25,922 bases of DNA from JACVRW01 sp035705985 (GCA_035705985.1 DASSVP010000212.1:1-25922), one strand, 5' to 3'; shown: positions 1 through 7,682, counted from the first letter of the stretch. Notes: a model not told the origin generated them from the letters alone. Numbers and translations are program-made.

Positions 1-1
1 G

Positions 2-823
2 GCGGCCGCCGCGCTCGTGCCGCTTGCGCTCGTCGGCGGGGTGGTCCTGGCGCCGCTCGCACAGCTCGGCGCGTGGTCGGTCGAGTCCATCCGGGATGGC
101 CTCCTACCCGTCGACTTCGGGCCCGCGGTCCGCAACAGCCTGCTGCTCGCGGGCATGAGCGCGGTGTTCGTGCCGCTGGTGGCGTTGCTGCTCGCCTACG
201 GAGCACGCGCGAGCCACTCGAAGGCCGCGGCCGGGGCGGCGCGCACCGCTACGATCGGGTATGGCCTGCCGGGCTCCGTGGTGGCCGTGGCCGTGATCGT
301 CCCGCTTGGCTGGATCGAGCGGAGGATCGACGGACTGGCGGGCACCGGACTACTCCTCACGGGCACAGTGATCGGACTCTTCTACGCCTACCTCGTTCGG
401 TTCCTGGCGCTTGCCTGGGGCTCGATCGAGGCCAGCCTGCTGCGCATCCCGCGCCAGCTCGACGAGGCCGCCCGCGGGCTGGGCGCCGACCGGCTCGACG
501 TGCTCGCTCGCGTGCACGTGCCGCTGCTGCGCTCGGGCCTGGCGACGGCCGCCCTGCTGGTGTTCGTGGAGGTGATGAAGGAGCTGCCGGCGACGCTCCT
601 GCTGCGGCCGCTCGGCGGCGACACGCTCGCGATCGCGGTGTGGCAGGCGACTACGGAGTCTCTGTTCGAGACCGCCGCGCTCCCCGCCCTGATGATCGTG
701 CTGGTGGGGCTGCTGCCCGTGGCGCTCATGATCCGCCTGTCCGGGCGCGGCGGCGCGAGCGAGGTGGAGGCGTCCCCCGTGGCGCCCGCCGCGGTGGACG
801 AGCCGGAGCTGGTGCCGGCGTGA
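2..823 (+). CDS. Ferric-iron type ABC transporter permease (5' truncated by window edge)
   Basis: C-terminal part of an inner-membrane permease that passes substrate delivered by a periplasmic or lipid-anchored binding protein. The frame is open to the left edge, so the start lies outside the window; about 273 residues are visible, with several hydrophobic helices. The cytoplasmic coupling (EAA) loop is clear: EAARGLGADRLDVLARVHVP, followed by the stretch KELPATLLLRP, which is characteristic of the Fe(III) FbpB/AfuB/SfuB permease family (usually about 500 residues, two similar halves). The tail after the last helix is Ala/Pro/Glu rich. The stop overlaps the start of the ATPase gene by 4 nt (GTGA), so the two are translationally coupled. 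Thiamine or other members of the same permease superfamily cannot be excluded, but the LPATLLLRP signature favours iron. Confidence 0.85.
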   Translation, partial: AAAALVPLALVGGVVLAPLAQLGAWSVESIRDGLLPVDFGPAVRNSLLLAGMSAVFVPLVALLLAYGARASHSKAAAGAARTATIGYGLPGSVVAVAVIVPLGWIERRIDGLAGTGLLLTGTVIGLFYAYLVRFLALAWGSIEASLLRIPRQLDEAARGLGADRLDVLARVHVPLLRSGLATAALLVFVEVMKELPATLLLRPLGGDTLAIAVWQATTESLFETAALPALMIVLVGLLPVALMIRLSGRGGASEVEASPVAPAAVDEPELVPA

Positions 824-1866
824 GCCACGTGCGGATCCGCGGGCTGTCGAAGTCCTTCGGAGAGGTGGCGGCCGTGCGCGAGCTGAACCTCGACATCGAG
901 CCCGGCGAGCTGCTCGCCGTCCTCGGACCGTCCGGCTGCGGCAAGACGACCCTGCTGCGCACGATCGCCGGCTTCGAGCAGCCGGACGCCGGGTGTGTGG
1001 TCGTTTCGGACGAGGTGGTTGCCGGGCCGGGCCGGATGGTGCCGCCGGAGAAGCGGAGGGTCGGAATGGTCTTTCAGGACTACGCGCTGTTCCCACACCT
1101 CAGCGTCGAGGGCAACGTGGCGTTCGGGCTGTCCACGCGGGCGCGCGAGGAGCGCGAGGGGCTCACGCGGCGGACGCTCGAGCTGGTCGGGCTGCAGCAC
1201 AAGGCGAGCTGCCCGGTGCACGAGCTGTCGGGGGGCGAGCGCCAGCGCGTGGCGCTCGCGCGGGCGCTGGCGCCGGAGCCCGAGCTCGTGCTCCTCGACG
1301 AGCCGTTCTCGAACCTGGACGCGACACTGCGCGCCGGCCTGCGCCGCGAGGTCGAGCTGATCCTGCGGGACGCCGAGGCCACCGCCCTGCTCGTGACGCA
1401 CGACCAGGAGGAGGCGCTCTCGCTAGCCGACCGGCTCGCGGTGATGCGCGACGGCCAGATCGTTCAGGTGGGCCCGCCCGTGGAGGTGTACGGCTCTCCC
1501 GCGACGCGCTGGGCGGCGCAGTTCGTGGGCGAGGTGAACGTGCTGTCGGGTGTTGCGCGCGGGGACGGGGTGGAGACCGAGTTGGGCGTGTTCGACCTGC
1601 GAGCCCCGGCGTCCGGCTCGGTGCAGGTGGCGGTGAGGCCGGAGCAGCTGGAGCTGCGAGCGCGCCGCCCGACCGACGCCCCCGACGCCGGCAACGCAGA
1701 GGTGATCGACCGCGAGTTCCGCGGTCACGACGTGCTCTACCGGCTACGCCACGAGGGCGGGAAGACGCTGCTCGTGCAGCTGCCCTCGCTGGAGCTGCAC
1801 GACGTCGGCGAGACGGTGTTCGTCCGCCCGGCCTCGTCGGCCTCGGTCACCCCGCTGGCCGATTAG
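820..1866 (+). CDS. ABC transporter ATP-binding protein, ferric-iron (FbpC) type
   Basis: Cytoplasmic ATPase (348 aa) that powers the permease encoded just upstream. All motifs are present in order: Walker A GPSGCGKT at residues 36-43, Q-loop VFQDYALFPH, signature LSGGERQR, Walker B LVLLDEPFSNLD and the switch histidine in LLVTHDQEEA. After about residue 235 comes a TOBE-like regulatory domain (QVAVRPEQLEL), as in FbpC/PotA/CysA ATPases. The GTG start at 820 overlaps the permease stop; the frame extends far upstream but without family similarity, so the overlapping GTG is the likely start. Substrate assignment to iron rests mainly on the permease. No substrate-binding protein gene is visible here; it would lie left of the window if the operon is complete. 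Confidence 0.88.
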   Translation: MSHVRIRGLSKSFGEVAAVRELNLDIEPGELLAVLGPSGCGKTTLLRTIAGFEQPDAGCVVVSDEVVAGPGRMVPPEKRRVGMVFQDYALFPHLSVEGNVAFGLSTRAREEREGLTRRTLELVGLQHKASCPVHELSGGERQRVALARALAPEPELVLLDEPFSNLDATLRAGLRREVELILRDAEATALLVTHDQEEALSLADRLAVMRDGQIVQVGPPVEVYGSPATRWAAQFVGEVNVLSGVARGDGVETELGVFDLRAPASGSVQVAVRPEQLELRARRPTDAPDAGNAEVIDREFRGHDVLYRLRHEGGKTLLVQLPSLELHDVGETVFVRPASSASVTPLAD

Positions 1867-1869
1867 GGT
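1864..1869 (+). promoter_or_regulatory. Candidate -10 element (TAGGGT) for the TrmO-like gene
   Basis: TAGGGT lies 6 nt before the ATG at 1876, the spacing expected for a leaderless transcript beginning at the start codon. Its first three bases are the TAG stop of the ABC ATPase gene. The same TAGGGT with the same 6-nt spacing precedes the next gene (2273-2278). No -35 is claimed. Confidence 0.4.
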
Positions 1870-1875
1870 CGCGTC

Positions 1876-2259
1876 ATGGAGCTCAGGCGCATTGCGGCCG
1901 TCGAGTCAGCTCTGAGCGACGCGGCGGCCGCGCCGAAGCAGGGCGACGAGGGGGCGCCCGACGCATGGCTCGTGTTCTCGCCCGACGTTCTCCCCGCGCT
2001 CGACGGCATCGAGGCGGGCGACCGGATCGTCCTGATCACCTGGCTCGACCGCGCCGACCGCGAGGTCCTGCGGGTGCACCCGCGCGACGACCCGGCCAAC
2101 CCGTTGCGGGGCGTGTTCGCCACCCGCTCGGCCGACCGGCCGAACCCGCTCGGGCTCCACGAGGTGGACGTGCTGGCGATCGAGGGCGACCGAATGCACG
2201 TCCGGCCACTGGAGGCGCTCGACGGGACGCCGGTGGTGGACGTGAAGCCGGTCCTGTGA
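1876..2259 (+). CDS. TrmO/TsaA-like (UPF0066) protein, putative tRNA t6A37 N6-methyltransferase
   Basis: 127-residue protein of the TsaA-like beta-barrel family. Characterised members (TrmO) use S-adenosylmethionine to methylate t6A at position 37 of tRNA-Thr. The family signature is clear: RGVFATRSADRPNPLGLHEV at residues 76-95, and the end DGTPVVDVKPVL matches the usual DGTP-x-x-D-x-KP ending. The N-terminal part is short and diverged compared with E. coli TrmO (about 235 aa), which also has a C-terminal extension missing here. The family call is firm; whether this short form has the tRNA activity is inference. It starts 9 nt after the ABC ATPase stop and is followed 25 nt later by a thioredoxin-fold gene; neither neighbour helps with function. 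Confidence 0.75.
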   Translation: MELRRIAAVESALSDAAAAPKQGDEGAPDAWLVFSPDVLPALDGIEAGDRIVLITWLDRADREVLRVHPRDDPANPLRGVFATRSADRPNPLGLHEVDVLAIEGDRMHVRPLEALDGTPVVDVKPVL

Positions 2260-2272
2260 AGCGCGCTCGCGT

Positions 2273-2278
2273 TAGGGT
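2273..2278 (+). promoter_or_regulatory. Candidate -10 element (TAGGGT) for the small thioredoxin-fold gene
   Basis: TAGGGT with a 6-nt spacer to the ATG at 2285, identical in sequence and spacing to the element before the TrmO-like gene. It lies in the short gap after the upstream stop codon, so it is not explained by coding constraint. It suggests a leaderless transcript. Confidence 0.42.
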
Positions 2279-2284
2279 CGGCCG

Positions 2285-2581
2285 ATGAAGCTCTTCGTCT
2301 GCTGGGGGACGTTCCGCTCACCGCGGCCGGGCGGCCACCACTGCCGCAACGCGCACGAGGCGTTGAAGGAGGCGGGCTGGGACCCGGACGTCGAGAAGGC
2401 CTACGGCCTCGGCATCCTCGGAACTGCCCTGAACCCGACCCGACGCGAGGTCCGCAAGCGGAGCGGCCAGAACATGGTGCCCGTGCTGGTGACCGACGAC
2501 GAGGAGGTGATCGTCGGCAGCGGCAAGATCGCCAGATGGGCTCGCGACAACCCGGCGAGCGGGGCGGACAGGGCCGCCTGA
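2285..2581 (+). CDS. Small thioredoxin-fold (glutaredoxin/GST N-terminal-like) protein
   Basis: 98-residue protein with the order of a glutaredoxin or GST N-terminal domain: beta strand MKLFVCWGTF, a loop ending HHC in place of the CPYC redox motif, a helix (RNAHEALKEAGW), then the cis-proline strand MVPVLVTDDEEVIVGS and a final helix IARWARDNP. Only one cysteine (about residue 20) lies near the normal active site, so it is not a classic dithiol glutaredoxin; a monothiol or a GST-like binding role is possible. It ends 13 nt before the convergent stop of a GST-like gene on the other strand. Partner and substrate cannot be told from sequence. Confidence 0.6.
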   Translation: MKLFVCWGTFRSPRPGGHHCRNAHEALKEAGWDPDVEKAYGLGILGTALNPTRREVRKRSGQNMVPVLVTDDEEVIVGSGKIARWARDNPASGADRAA

Positions 2582-2594
2582 TGAAGAACCCGGC

Positions 2595-3365
2595 TCAGGC
2601 GCGCGCGGGGCGCGCCGCCACCGGCTCGGGGAGGATCCGGTCGACCAGCTCGAGCGCCGGGCGGCCCTCGAAGAACGGCCGGAGCTCGGGCCGGTAGAGC
2701 ATCAGCGCCAGACTGGGAGCCACCATGAAGTCCGCGGCGTTCAGCTCGTCGCCGCCCAGCACCCCGTCGGCGATCCAGTCGTCGACTCGGTCGAGCATTC
2801 CGGGGAGCTTCGCGAGCAGCGCTTGCTCGGCGGCCGGGTCGACGGCCCATAGACGCGCGATCAGCGGCATGAGCATGCGGCGTGCCCTGGGGCGCCGGTA
2901 GAGGAGATAGCCCATGCGGCCGTCGGCGCCCAGGCGGGCGAAGGCCGTCCGGTCCCGCAGCCCGGCCGCCAGAGTGAGGCGGCGGGCCACCATCTGGAGC
3001 TTGTCGTTCGCCCATCGCTCCGCCTCCTCGACCGGCTGGCGCCGGCCGGCGTCCGCCGGCAGCAGCGGGCGCGCCGGATGGCGCTCGTCGAGGAAGCGCG
3101 CGATCGCCTGGTTGCTCGAGATCCGCTGCTCGCCGGCCGCGAGCGCCGGCACGGTGCCGAGCAGATCGCCGCTCCGGACCGGAAGGGGGCTCCTCGAGCC
3201 GGCCATGCGTCGCTCCGGGCTTGCGCTGAAGCCGCGCAGCCGGACCGCGACCGGGTGCAGGAGCGTCACGAAGTCGACGCGCCGATAGGGCACCCGCTTG
3301 TGCTCGAGCATCAGCATCGCCGAGCGGCACGCATGGGAGCCGGGGATGACGTAGAGCGTGTACAT
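2595..3365 (-). CDS. Glutathione S-transferase family protein
   Basis: 256-residue cytoplasmic protein. Residues 1-95 form the thioredoxin-like GST N-terminal domain: MYTLYVIPGSHACRSAMLML, then GTVPALAAGEQRISSNQAIARFLDE, where the cis-Pro and the SNQAI serine correspond to the thiol-binding region. The remainder is a helical GST C-terminal domain ending in a helix with ELNAADFMVAPSLALML. Most actinobacteria use mycothiol instead of glutathione, so the thiol cofactor is uncertain. The ATG at 3365 gives a standard GST N-terminus and lies inside the palindromic operator shared with the divergent TetR gene, which strongly suggests repression by that TetR protein. A role in detoxification of an organic compound sensed by TetR is inference. 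Confidence 0.72.
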   Translation of the reverse strand: MYTLYVIPGSHACRSAMLMLEHKRVPYRRVDFVTLLHPVAVRLRGFSASPERRMAGSRSPLPVRSGDLLGTVPALAAGEQRISSNQAIARFLDERHPARPLLPADAGRRQPVEEAERWANDKLQMVARRLTLAAGLRDRTAFARLGADGRMGYLLYRRPRARRMLMPLIARLWAVDPAAEQALLAKLPGMLDRVDDWIADGVLGGDELNAADFMVAPSLALMLYRPELRPFFEGRPALELVDRILPEPVAARPARA

Positions 3366-3386
3366 ACCGACTGGTCAGTTTGTATG
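3363..3386. promoter_or_regulatory. TetR-type palindromic operator between divergent GST and TetR genes
   Basis: 24-bp inverted repeat with half-sites CATAC-cg-ACTG and CAGT-tt-GTATG around a GT centre; 9 of 12 positions pair. It fits the GACTGGTCAGT-like sites of many TetR regulators. It overlaps the GST ATG (3363-3365) and ends at the -10 candidate of the TetR gene, so binding would block both promoters. Confidence 0.75.
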
Positions 3387-3388
3387 CT
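3383..3388 (+). promoter_or_regulatory. Candidate -10 element (TATGCT) of the tetR-family gene
   Basis: TATGCT ends 6 nt before the GTG at 3395, the same spacing seen before several other genes in this window. It overlaps the right half-site of the operator, which supports autoregulation and supports GTG 3395 over TTG 3380 as the start. Confidence 0.42.
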
Positions 3389-3394
3389 ACCCGC

Positions 3395-4042
3395 GTGCCG
3401 GTGGCCACCAAACGGCGCGTCGATCGCCGAACCCGTGCAGCCCGCGCCGAGGGGCGAGAGACGCGCGACGAGCTGCTGCTCGCGGCGCTGCGGGTCTTCG
3501 CCGACCGGGGCTACCGCCAGGCCGGCGTCGACGAGATCGCCGCGGCGGCGGGCTACTCGAAGGGTGCTCTCTACTGGCACTTCTCCGGCAAGGAGGACCT
3601 CCTCCAGGCGCTGCTCGAGGAGCGCATCGACGCACCGATGCGCGAGCTGGTCGCGCTGCTCGAATCTGCGCCGCCCGAGCGCGACATGTCCGTCGAGGCG
3701 AGCCGGGAGTTCGCGCGGCAGCTCAGCGAGGAACGCGACGCCGTGCTCCTCGAGCGGGAGTACTGGAGCCTCGCCATCCGCGATTCCGATCTGCGCGCCC
3801 GCTACGCGGAGCGCCAGACGGAGCTCCGCACGTCTCTCGCCGCCGCGCTGGAGGCGCGGGCGCGCCACCTCGGCACTCCGGGCCTCCCGATGGCCGCTGA
3901 GGACCTGGCCCGCATCGTGATGAGCGTCATCGCCGGCCTCACGGTCGACGAGCTCGTGGAACCGGGCTCCGTCGCCCCCGAGCTGCTGGGCGAGACGCTT
4001 GCCCTCATCTACGCGGGCCTGCTCACTCGCAGCGGGCCTTAG
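3395..4042 (+). CDS. TetR/AcrR family transcriptional regulator
   Basis: DNA-binding repressor of about 215 residues. The N-terminal helix-turn-helix is unmistakable: LLLAALRVFADRGYRQAGVD then EIAAAAGYSKGALYWHFSGK at about residues 24-64, followed by a helical ligand-binding domain (LLQALLEERI onwards). The start chosen is GTG 3395, since a -10-like TATGCT precedes it by 6 nt; TTG 3380 in the same frame would add five residues but falls inside the operator. It probably represses itself and the divergent GST-like gene through the palindrome at 3363-3386. The downstream PLP-decarboxylase gene begins 9 nt after the stop. The ligand is unknown. Confidence 0.88.
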   Translation: MPVATKRRVDRRTRAARAEGRETRDELLLAALRVFADRGYRQAGVDEIAAAAGYSKGALYWHFSGKEDLLQALLEERIDAPMRELVALLESAPPERDMSVEASREFARQLSEERDAVLLEREYWSLAIRDSDLRARYAERQTELRTSLAAALEARARHLGTPGLPMAAEDLARIVMSVIAGLTVDELVEPGSVAPELLGETLALIYAGLLTRSGP

Positions 4043-4045
4043 GAT
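4040..4045 (+). promoter_or_regulatory. Candidate -10 element (TAGGAT) for the PLP decarboxylase gene
   Basis: TAGGAT with a 6-nt spacer to the GTG at 4052. The TAG is the stop codon of the tetR-family gene, so the element is partly coding. It could give the decarboxylase gene its own leaderless transcript. Confidence 0.35.
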
Positions 4046-4051
4046 CGGCGC

Positions 4052-5437
4052 GTGGATGCGCGCGACCTCTCTGACGAGCTCCTGCGGACCGCCGAGCGCG
4101 TCGCCAAATACCGCTCCGGCGTGGGGGAGCGGCCGGTGGCCCCGCAGTTCGACCGCGAGGCCGTGCGGGCCGCTCTCGGCGGATCGCTCTCGCACCGGGG
4201 CGCGGCCCCGGGCGCGGTGATCGACCAGCTCGCGGAGGCGGTCGAGCCCGCTCTCACCGCGACCGTCGGGCCGCGGTTCTTCGGCTTCGTCGTCGGCGGC
4301 TCGCTCGACTCGGCCACGTGCGCCGACATTCTCGCCACCGGCTGGGACCAGCACGCGTTCAACGCGGCCTCGTCGCCCGTCTCGGCGCTCGTAGAGGAGT
4401 TGGCCGGCGCGTGGCTCAAGGAGGCGCTGGGCCTCTCCGAGGCCTGCTCGTTCGGCCTCACGACGGGCGGCCAGGGCGCGAACACGGCCGGCCTCGCGGC
4501 GGCCCGTCACCGCGTGCTGCAGCGCGCCGGCTGGGACGTGGAGGCGCACGGCGTGAACGGCGCCCCGGCGATCCGCGTCGTCGCGGGCGAGGAGCGGCAC
4601 GCCACGATCGACCGCGCGCTGCGCCTGCTCGGCCTCGGGGCGAACGACGTCGAGCCGGTGCCCGCGGACGACAACGGGGCGATCGACGCGGGGGCGCTTG
4701 CCCGGGTGCTCGACGGCGGCGCGGGCGCGCCCACGATCGTCTGCGTCCAGGCGGGCAACGTGAACACCGGCGCCTGCGACGACCTCGGCGCCGCCTGCGA
4801 GGCCGCCCACGGGCACGACGCCTGGGTGCACGTGGACGGCGCCTTCGGGTTGTGGGCCGCCGCCGGCCCGACCCAGCGGCACCTGGTCGCGGGCATCGAG
4901 CAGGCCGACTCGTGGGCCGTCGACGGCCACAAGTGGCTGAACGTGCCTTACGACTGCGGCTACGTCTTCTGCGCCGATCCGGAGGCGCACGCGGCCGCGA
5001 TGTCGTACACCGCCGCCTATCTCGCCGACGAGGCGGTTCTGCGCTCTCCCTCGGACTACGTGCTCGAGTCGTCGCGCCGCGCTCGCGGCTTCGCCACCTG
5101 GGCCGCGCTGCGCGAGCTCGGCAGGGACGGCCTCGCCGAGCTGGTCGACCGCTGCTGCGCGCTGGCGCGCCGCTTCGGGGAGCGGCTCGCCGAGATCGAG
5201 GGAGTCGAGATCGGCAACGAGATCGTGCTCAACCAGGCGCTCGCGCGCTTCGGCTCCGACGAGCGGACCGACGCGCTCATCGATGCGGTCCAGCGCGACG
5301 GCACCTGCTGGATGGGCGGCACGACCTGGCGCGGTCGCCGCTACATGCGGATCTCCGTGTCGAACTGGTCCACAACCGAGTCCGACGTGGACCGCTCCGT
5401 CGAGGCGATCCGCCGCCTGCTCGCCGAGCTCTCGTGA
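4052..5437 (+). CDS. Group II PLP-dependent decarboxylase (aromatic amino acid/glutamate decarboxylase family)
   Basis: 461-residue cytoplasmic PLP enzyme of fold type I. Key residues: TTGGQGANTAGLAAAR (phosphate-binding turn, residues 138-153), the ring-stacking histidine in EERHATIDRAL (about 183), WVHVDGAFG with the pyridine-nitrogen aspartate at 262, and SWAVDGHKWLNVPYDCGYVF with the Schiff-base lysine at 294. The N-terminal region (FFGFVVGGS, ATGWDQHAFN, SSPVSALVEELAGAWLKE) is typical of aromatic-L-amino-acid decarboxylase-like proteins and fits the family length. The substrate (aromatic amino acid, aspartate, glutamate or another) cannot be fixed from these motifs. Its GTG start is 9 nt after the TetR stop, and its stop overlaps the next start by 4 nt (GTGA). 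Confidence 0.85.
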   Translation: MDARDLSDELLRTAERVAKYRSGVGERPVAPQFDREAVRAALGGSLSHRGAAPGAVIDQLAEAVEPALTATVGPRFFGFVVGGSLDSATCADILATGWDQHAFNAASSPVSALVEELAGAWLKEALGLSEACSFGLTTGGQGANTAGLAAARHRVLQRAGWDVEAHGVNGAPAIRVVAGEERHATIDRALRLLGLGANDVEPVPADDNGAIDAGALARVLDGGAGAPTIVCVQAGNVNTGACDDLGAACEAAHGHDAWVHVDGAFGLWAAAGPTQRHLVAGIEQADSWAVDGHKWLNVPYDCGYVFCADPEAHAAAMSYTAAYLADEAVLRSPSDYVLESSRRARGFATWAALRELGRDGLAELVDRCCALARRFGERLAEIEGVEIGNEIVLNQALARFGSDERTDALIDAVQRDGTCWMGGTTWRGRRYMRISVSNWSTTESDVDRSVEAIRRLLAELS

Positions 5438-5877
5438 CCGAGCACGCGCCACACAACGCGCTGTCCGAGCCGGACGACGTGGCGCGCTTCCACGACCGAT
5501 GCAGCGACCTCATGCGCGAGCTGCTCGACCACCTGGCCGAGACGCCCGGGCAGCCCCGCCCGTTCGGGCAGGTCGAGGACGCGCTCGGCTGGCCACGCCG
5601 CCGGATCGCCTCGATGCTCGGCGGCGTGTGCCGGCTGCGGCAGACCGAGTTCGGCGGGCGCCGCCCCTACCGGCTGAACGACGAGCGCTCGGCGTCCGGC
5701 CGCTGGGAGATCTGGATGGACGACGATGCGGCGCGGGCGGTCGGACCGCGCGTCGTGCTCACGCTGCCGCTCGCCCGGACCGAGCGTGCCTCCGCCGCCA
5801 CCGCGAAGGCAGAGCGGGTGCACGGACATGCTGAAGGCGCGGGCGGCGCGCGCCGCGCGCCGCGCGACCTGAGCTGA
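5434..5877 (+). CDS. Small conserved-looking protein of unknown function, possible winged-helix fold
   Basis: 147-residue protein starting at a GTG that overlaps the decarboxylase stop by 4 nt, so the two are translationally coupled. Residues 10-75 look like a small winged-helix domain: FHDRCSDLMRELLDHLAETP, then FGQVEDALGWPRRRIASMLG, where the second part resembles a recognition helix; the stretch RRPYRLNDERSASGRWEIWM would form the wing or strand pair. I do not recognise a named family with certainty. The last 25 codons are almost purely G and C (Ala, Gly, Arg) and probably disordered. No transmembrane segment or catalytic motif is visible. It may be a regulator or accessory factor of the decarboxylase, but that rests on position only. 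Confidence 0.6.
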   Translation: MTEHAPHNALSEPDDVARFHDRCSDLMRELLDHLAETPGQPRPFGQVEDALGWPRRRIASMLGGVCRLRQTEFGGRRPYRLNDERSASGRWEIWMDDDAARAVGPRVVLTLPLARTERASAATAKAERVHGHAEGAGGARRAPRDLS

Positions 5878-5990
5878 CGTACTCGGAGCGGCTCGGGCCG
5901 CCGGGCGCGTTGGGATCTGAGGGGAAGGCCATGCGCCGCATCATGCGGGTCGTGCGCGCCGCGGCCAAGGCGGGCCAGCCGCCAGATCGC

Positions 5991-6004
5991 GGCGGATGTC
6001 CGCC
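5991..6004. terminator. Weak hairpin in the convergent gap after the scaffold gene
   Basis: Inverted repeat GGCGGA / TCCGCC with a 2-nt centre, 24 nt beyond the stop of the scaffold gene (minus) and about 110 nt beyond the stop of the plus-strand gene. There is no T tract. It may help end transcription from either side. The rest of 5878-6027 shows no gene or other signal. Confidence 0.2.
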
Positions 6005-6027
6005 AAGCGCCCGGCGACGAACCGAAT

Positions 6028-6408
6028 CTACTCGGGCCAGCTGGCGTCGCCGGTGGTCGCGCCGCGCATCACCTTCAGCGACAGCAGCGCGCACTTGCGG
6101 CGCGTGGGGGAGATGTCGATCCCGAGCTGGTCGATGACCCAGTCGGCTCCGAGCCGCTCGATCTCCTCGACCGGCATCCCGATCAGCTCCTCGGAGGTGA
6201 TCGACGCCGCGGCCTGCGAGATCGCGCAGCCCTGGCCGTGGAAGCGGAGGTCCTTCACCACGCCGTCCTCGACCACGATGTGAACGCCCAGCTCGTCGCC
6301 GCAGAGCGGGTTGTGGTCGTGCCAGTCGAGATCGTGTTGAGGCAGCTCCCCGAAGTTCCGCGGGTTCTTGTAGTGCTCGAGGATGAAGTCGCGGTAGAGG
6401 GCGTCCAT
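6028..6408 (-). CDS. sufU: Fe-S cluster assembly scaffold / sulfur acceptor, SufU/IscU family
   Basis: 126-residue protein of the IscU/SufU fold, expected to accept persulfide sulfur from SufS and pass on sulfur or a nascent cluster. The three ligand cysteines and the aspartate are visible: NPLCGDE (Cys36, Asp38), GQGCAIS (Cys61) and RRKCALLSLKV (Cys106). The residue before the third cysteine is Lys, as in SufU, not His as in IscU. However, the Cys61-Cys106 distance (45) is close to IscU (43) and shorter than Bacillus SufU (62), so the insertion that marks classical SufU is missing. The gene starts 2 nt after the sufS stop and is the last in the run. The symbol follows its position and the SufS partner; 'SufU-like scaffold' is the careful name. 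Confidence 0.85.
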   Translation of the reverse strand: MDALYRDFILEHYKNPRNFGELPQHDLDWHDHNPLCGDELGVHIVVEDGVVKDLRFHGQGCAISQAAASITSEELIGMPVEEIERLGADWVIDQLGIDISPTRRKCALLSLKVMRGATTGDASWPE

Positions 6409-6410
6409 CG

Positions 6411-7682
6411 CTACAGCTCGAAGACCTCGCGCGCCTTGCCGAGGGCGTCGACCAGCCGGTCCACCTCGTCGCGCGCGTTGTAGACCTGGAAGGAGGCGCG
6501 CGCCGTCGAACCCACTCCGAGGCAGCGCATCAGCGGCTGCGCGCAGTGGTGGCCGGCGCGCACGCAGACCGCCTCGCGGTCACACAGCTCGGCGATGTCG
6601 TGGGGGTGCATGCCCTCGATCGCGAACGAGACGACGCCGCCGCGTCGCTCCAGGTCCGACGGGCCGTAGAGGTGGATGCCCTCGACCTCCAGCAGCCGCT
6701 CCAGGGCGTAGGTCGTCAGATCGCGCTCGTGGGCGCGCACGCGTTCCATGCCGATCGCGTCGAGATAGTCGACCGCCGCCGCCAGGCCCACGGCCTCGGT
6801 CGCCGCCGACGTCCCGGCCTCGAACTTGTGGGGCAGGTCGTTCCAGGTGGAGTGCTCTCGCTCCACCCGGGAGATCATGTGGCCGCCGCCGAGGAACGGG
6901 CGCATCTCCTTCAGCAGCTCGCGCCGGCCGTGCAGCAGCCCGATCGTCGGCCCGAGCGCCTTGTGCCCGGTCCACGCGTAGAAGTCCGCGTCGATCTCGC
7001 GCAGGTCGAGCGGCAGCTGCGGCACCGCCTGGGCGCCGTCGATCACGCTCACAGCCCCCGCCGCGCGCGCACGGCGCACGATCTCGGACACTGGGTTGAT
7101 CGTGCCGAGCACGTTCGAGACGTGCGCGACCGCAACCACCTTCACGCGCCCCTCCGCCAGGATCGAGTCGAGCTCGTCGAGGGACAGCTCGGCGTGCTCG
7201 GTGAGCGTCAGGTAGCGGAGCTTCGCCCCGGTGTCCTCGCAGAGCATCTGCCAGGGGACGATGTTCGAGTGGTGCTCCATCTCGGAGATGAGCACCTCGT
7301 CGCCGGGGCCCACGTTGGCGCGCCCCCAGGCGTACGCCACGAGGTTGATCGCCTCGGTGGCGTTGCGGGTGAAGATCGAGGTGTCGGCATCCCAGCCGAC
7401 GAATGCGGCGATCCGCTCGCGCGCGGTCTCAAAGGCCTCCGTCGACTCCCTCGCCAGCTCGTACACGCCGCGGTGGATCGGCGCGTAGGACTCGCGCTGG
7501 AAGCGGTCCATAGCCGCCACGACCCGCTCGGGCCGCTGCGAGGTGGCCGCCGAGTCGAGGTAGGCCACCCGCCTTCCGCCGAACTCGCGGGAGAGCACGG
7601 TGAAGTCCGCGCGGACGTCCGCGAGCGGGCGCCGTGGGGGGAGCGCGTGGCGCGTGCGAGCGGGCGTATTCCCCACTGACAT
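6411..7682 (-). CDS. sufS: Cysteine desulfurase SufS
   Basis: 423-residue PLP enzyme that removes sulfur from L-cysteine, forming alanine and an enzyme persulfide used for Fe-S clusters. Motifs: AYLDSAATSQRP at the N-terminus, SEMEHHSNIVPW (His137/138), VIDGAQAVPQ (Asp215, Gln218), the Schiff-base lysine in WTGHKALGPT (Lys241), and the persulfide cysteine in RAGHHCAQPLM (Cys380), matching E. coli Cys364. The RAGHHC form with a short loop is group II (SufS), not IscS/NifS. The ATG at 7682 overlaps the sufD stop by one base (TGATG), so translation is coupled. The 25-residue stretch before ADVRADF is Arg/Pro-rich and poorly conserved, so a later start is possible. Confidence 0.94.
   Translation of the reverse strand: MSVGNTPARTRHALPPRRPLADVRADFTVLSREFGGRRVAYLDSAATSQRPERVVAAMDRFQRESYAPIHRGVYELARESTEAFETARERIAAFVGWDADTSIFTRNATEAINLVAYAWGRANVGPGDEVLISEMEHHSNIVPWQMLCEDTGAKLRYLTLTEHAELSLDELDSILAEGRVKVVAVAHVSNVLGTINPVSEIVRRARAAGAVSVIDGAQAVPQLPLDLREIDADFYAWTGHKALGPTIGLLHGRRELLKEMRPFLGGGHMISRVEREHSTWNDLPHKFEAGTSAATEAVGLAAAVDYLDAIGMERVRAHERDLTTYALERLLEVEGIHLYGPSDLERRGGVVSFAIEGMHPHDIAELCDREAVCVRAGHHCAQPLMRCLGVGSTARASFQVYNARDEVDRLVDALGKAREVFEL

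Noticed and set aside
3311..5452. A 700-codon minus-strand open frame across the TetR and decarboxylase genes
   Set aside because: Same reason: it is a frame shadow of two clear plus-strand genes and shows no domain.
5820..5876. Alternating GCGC palindromes near the end of the small unknown gene
   Set aside because: Low-complexity Ala/Gly/Arg codons in a GC-rich genome explain them; no matching copy or regulated gene is near.
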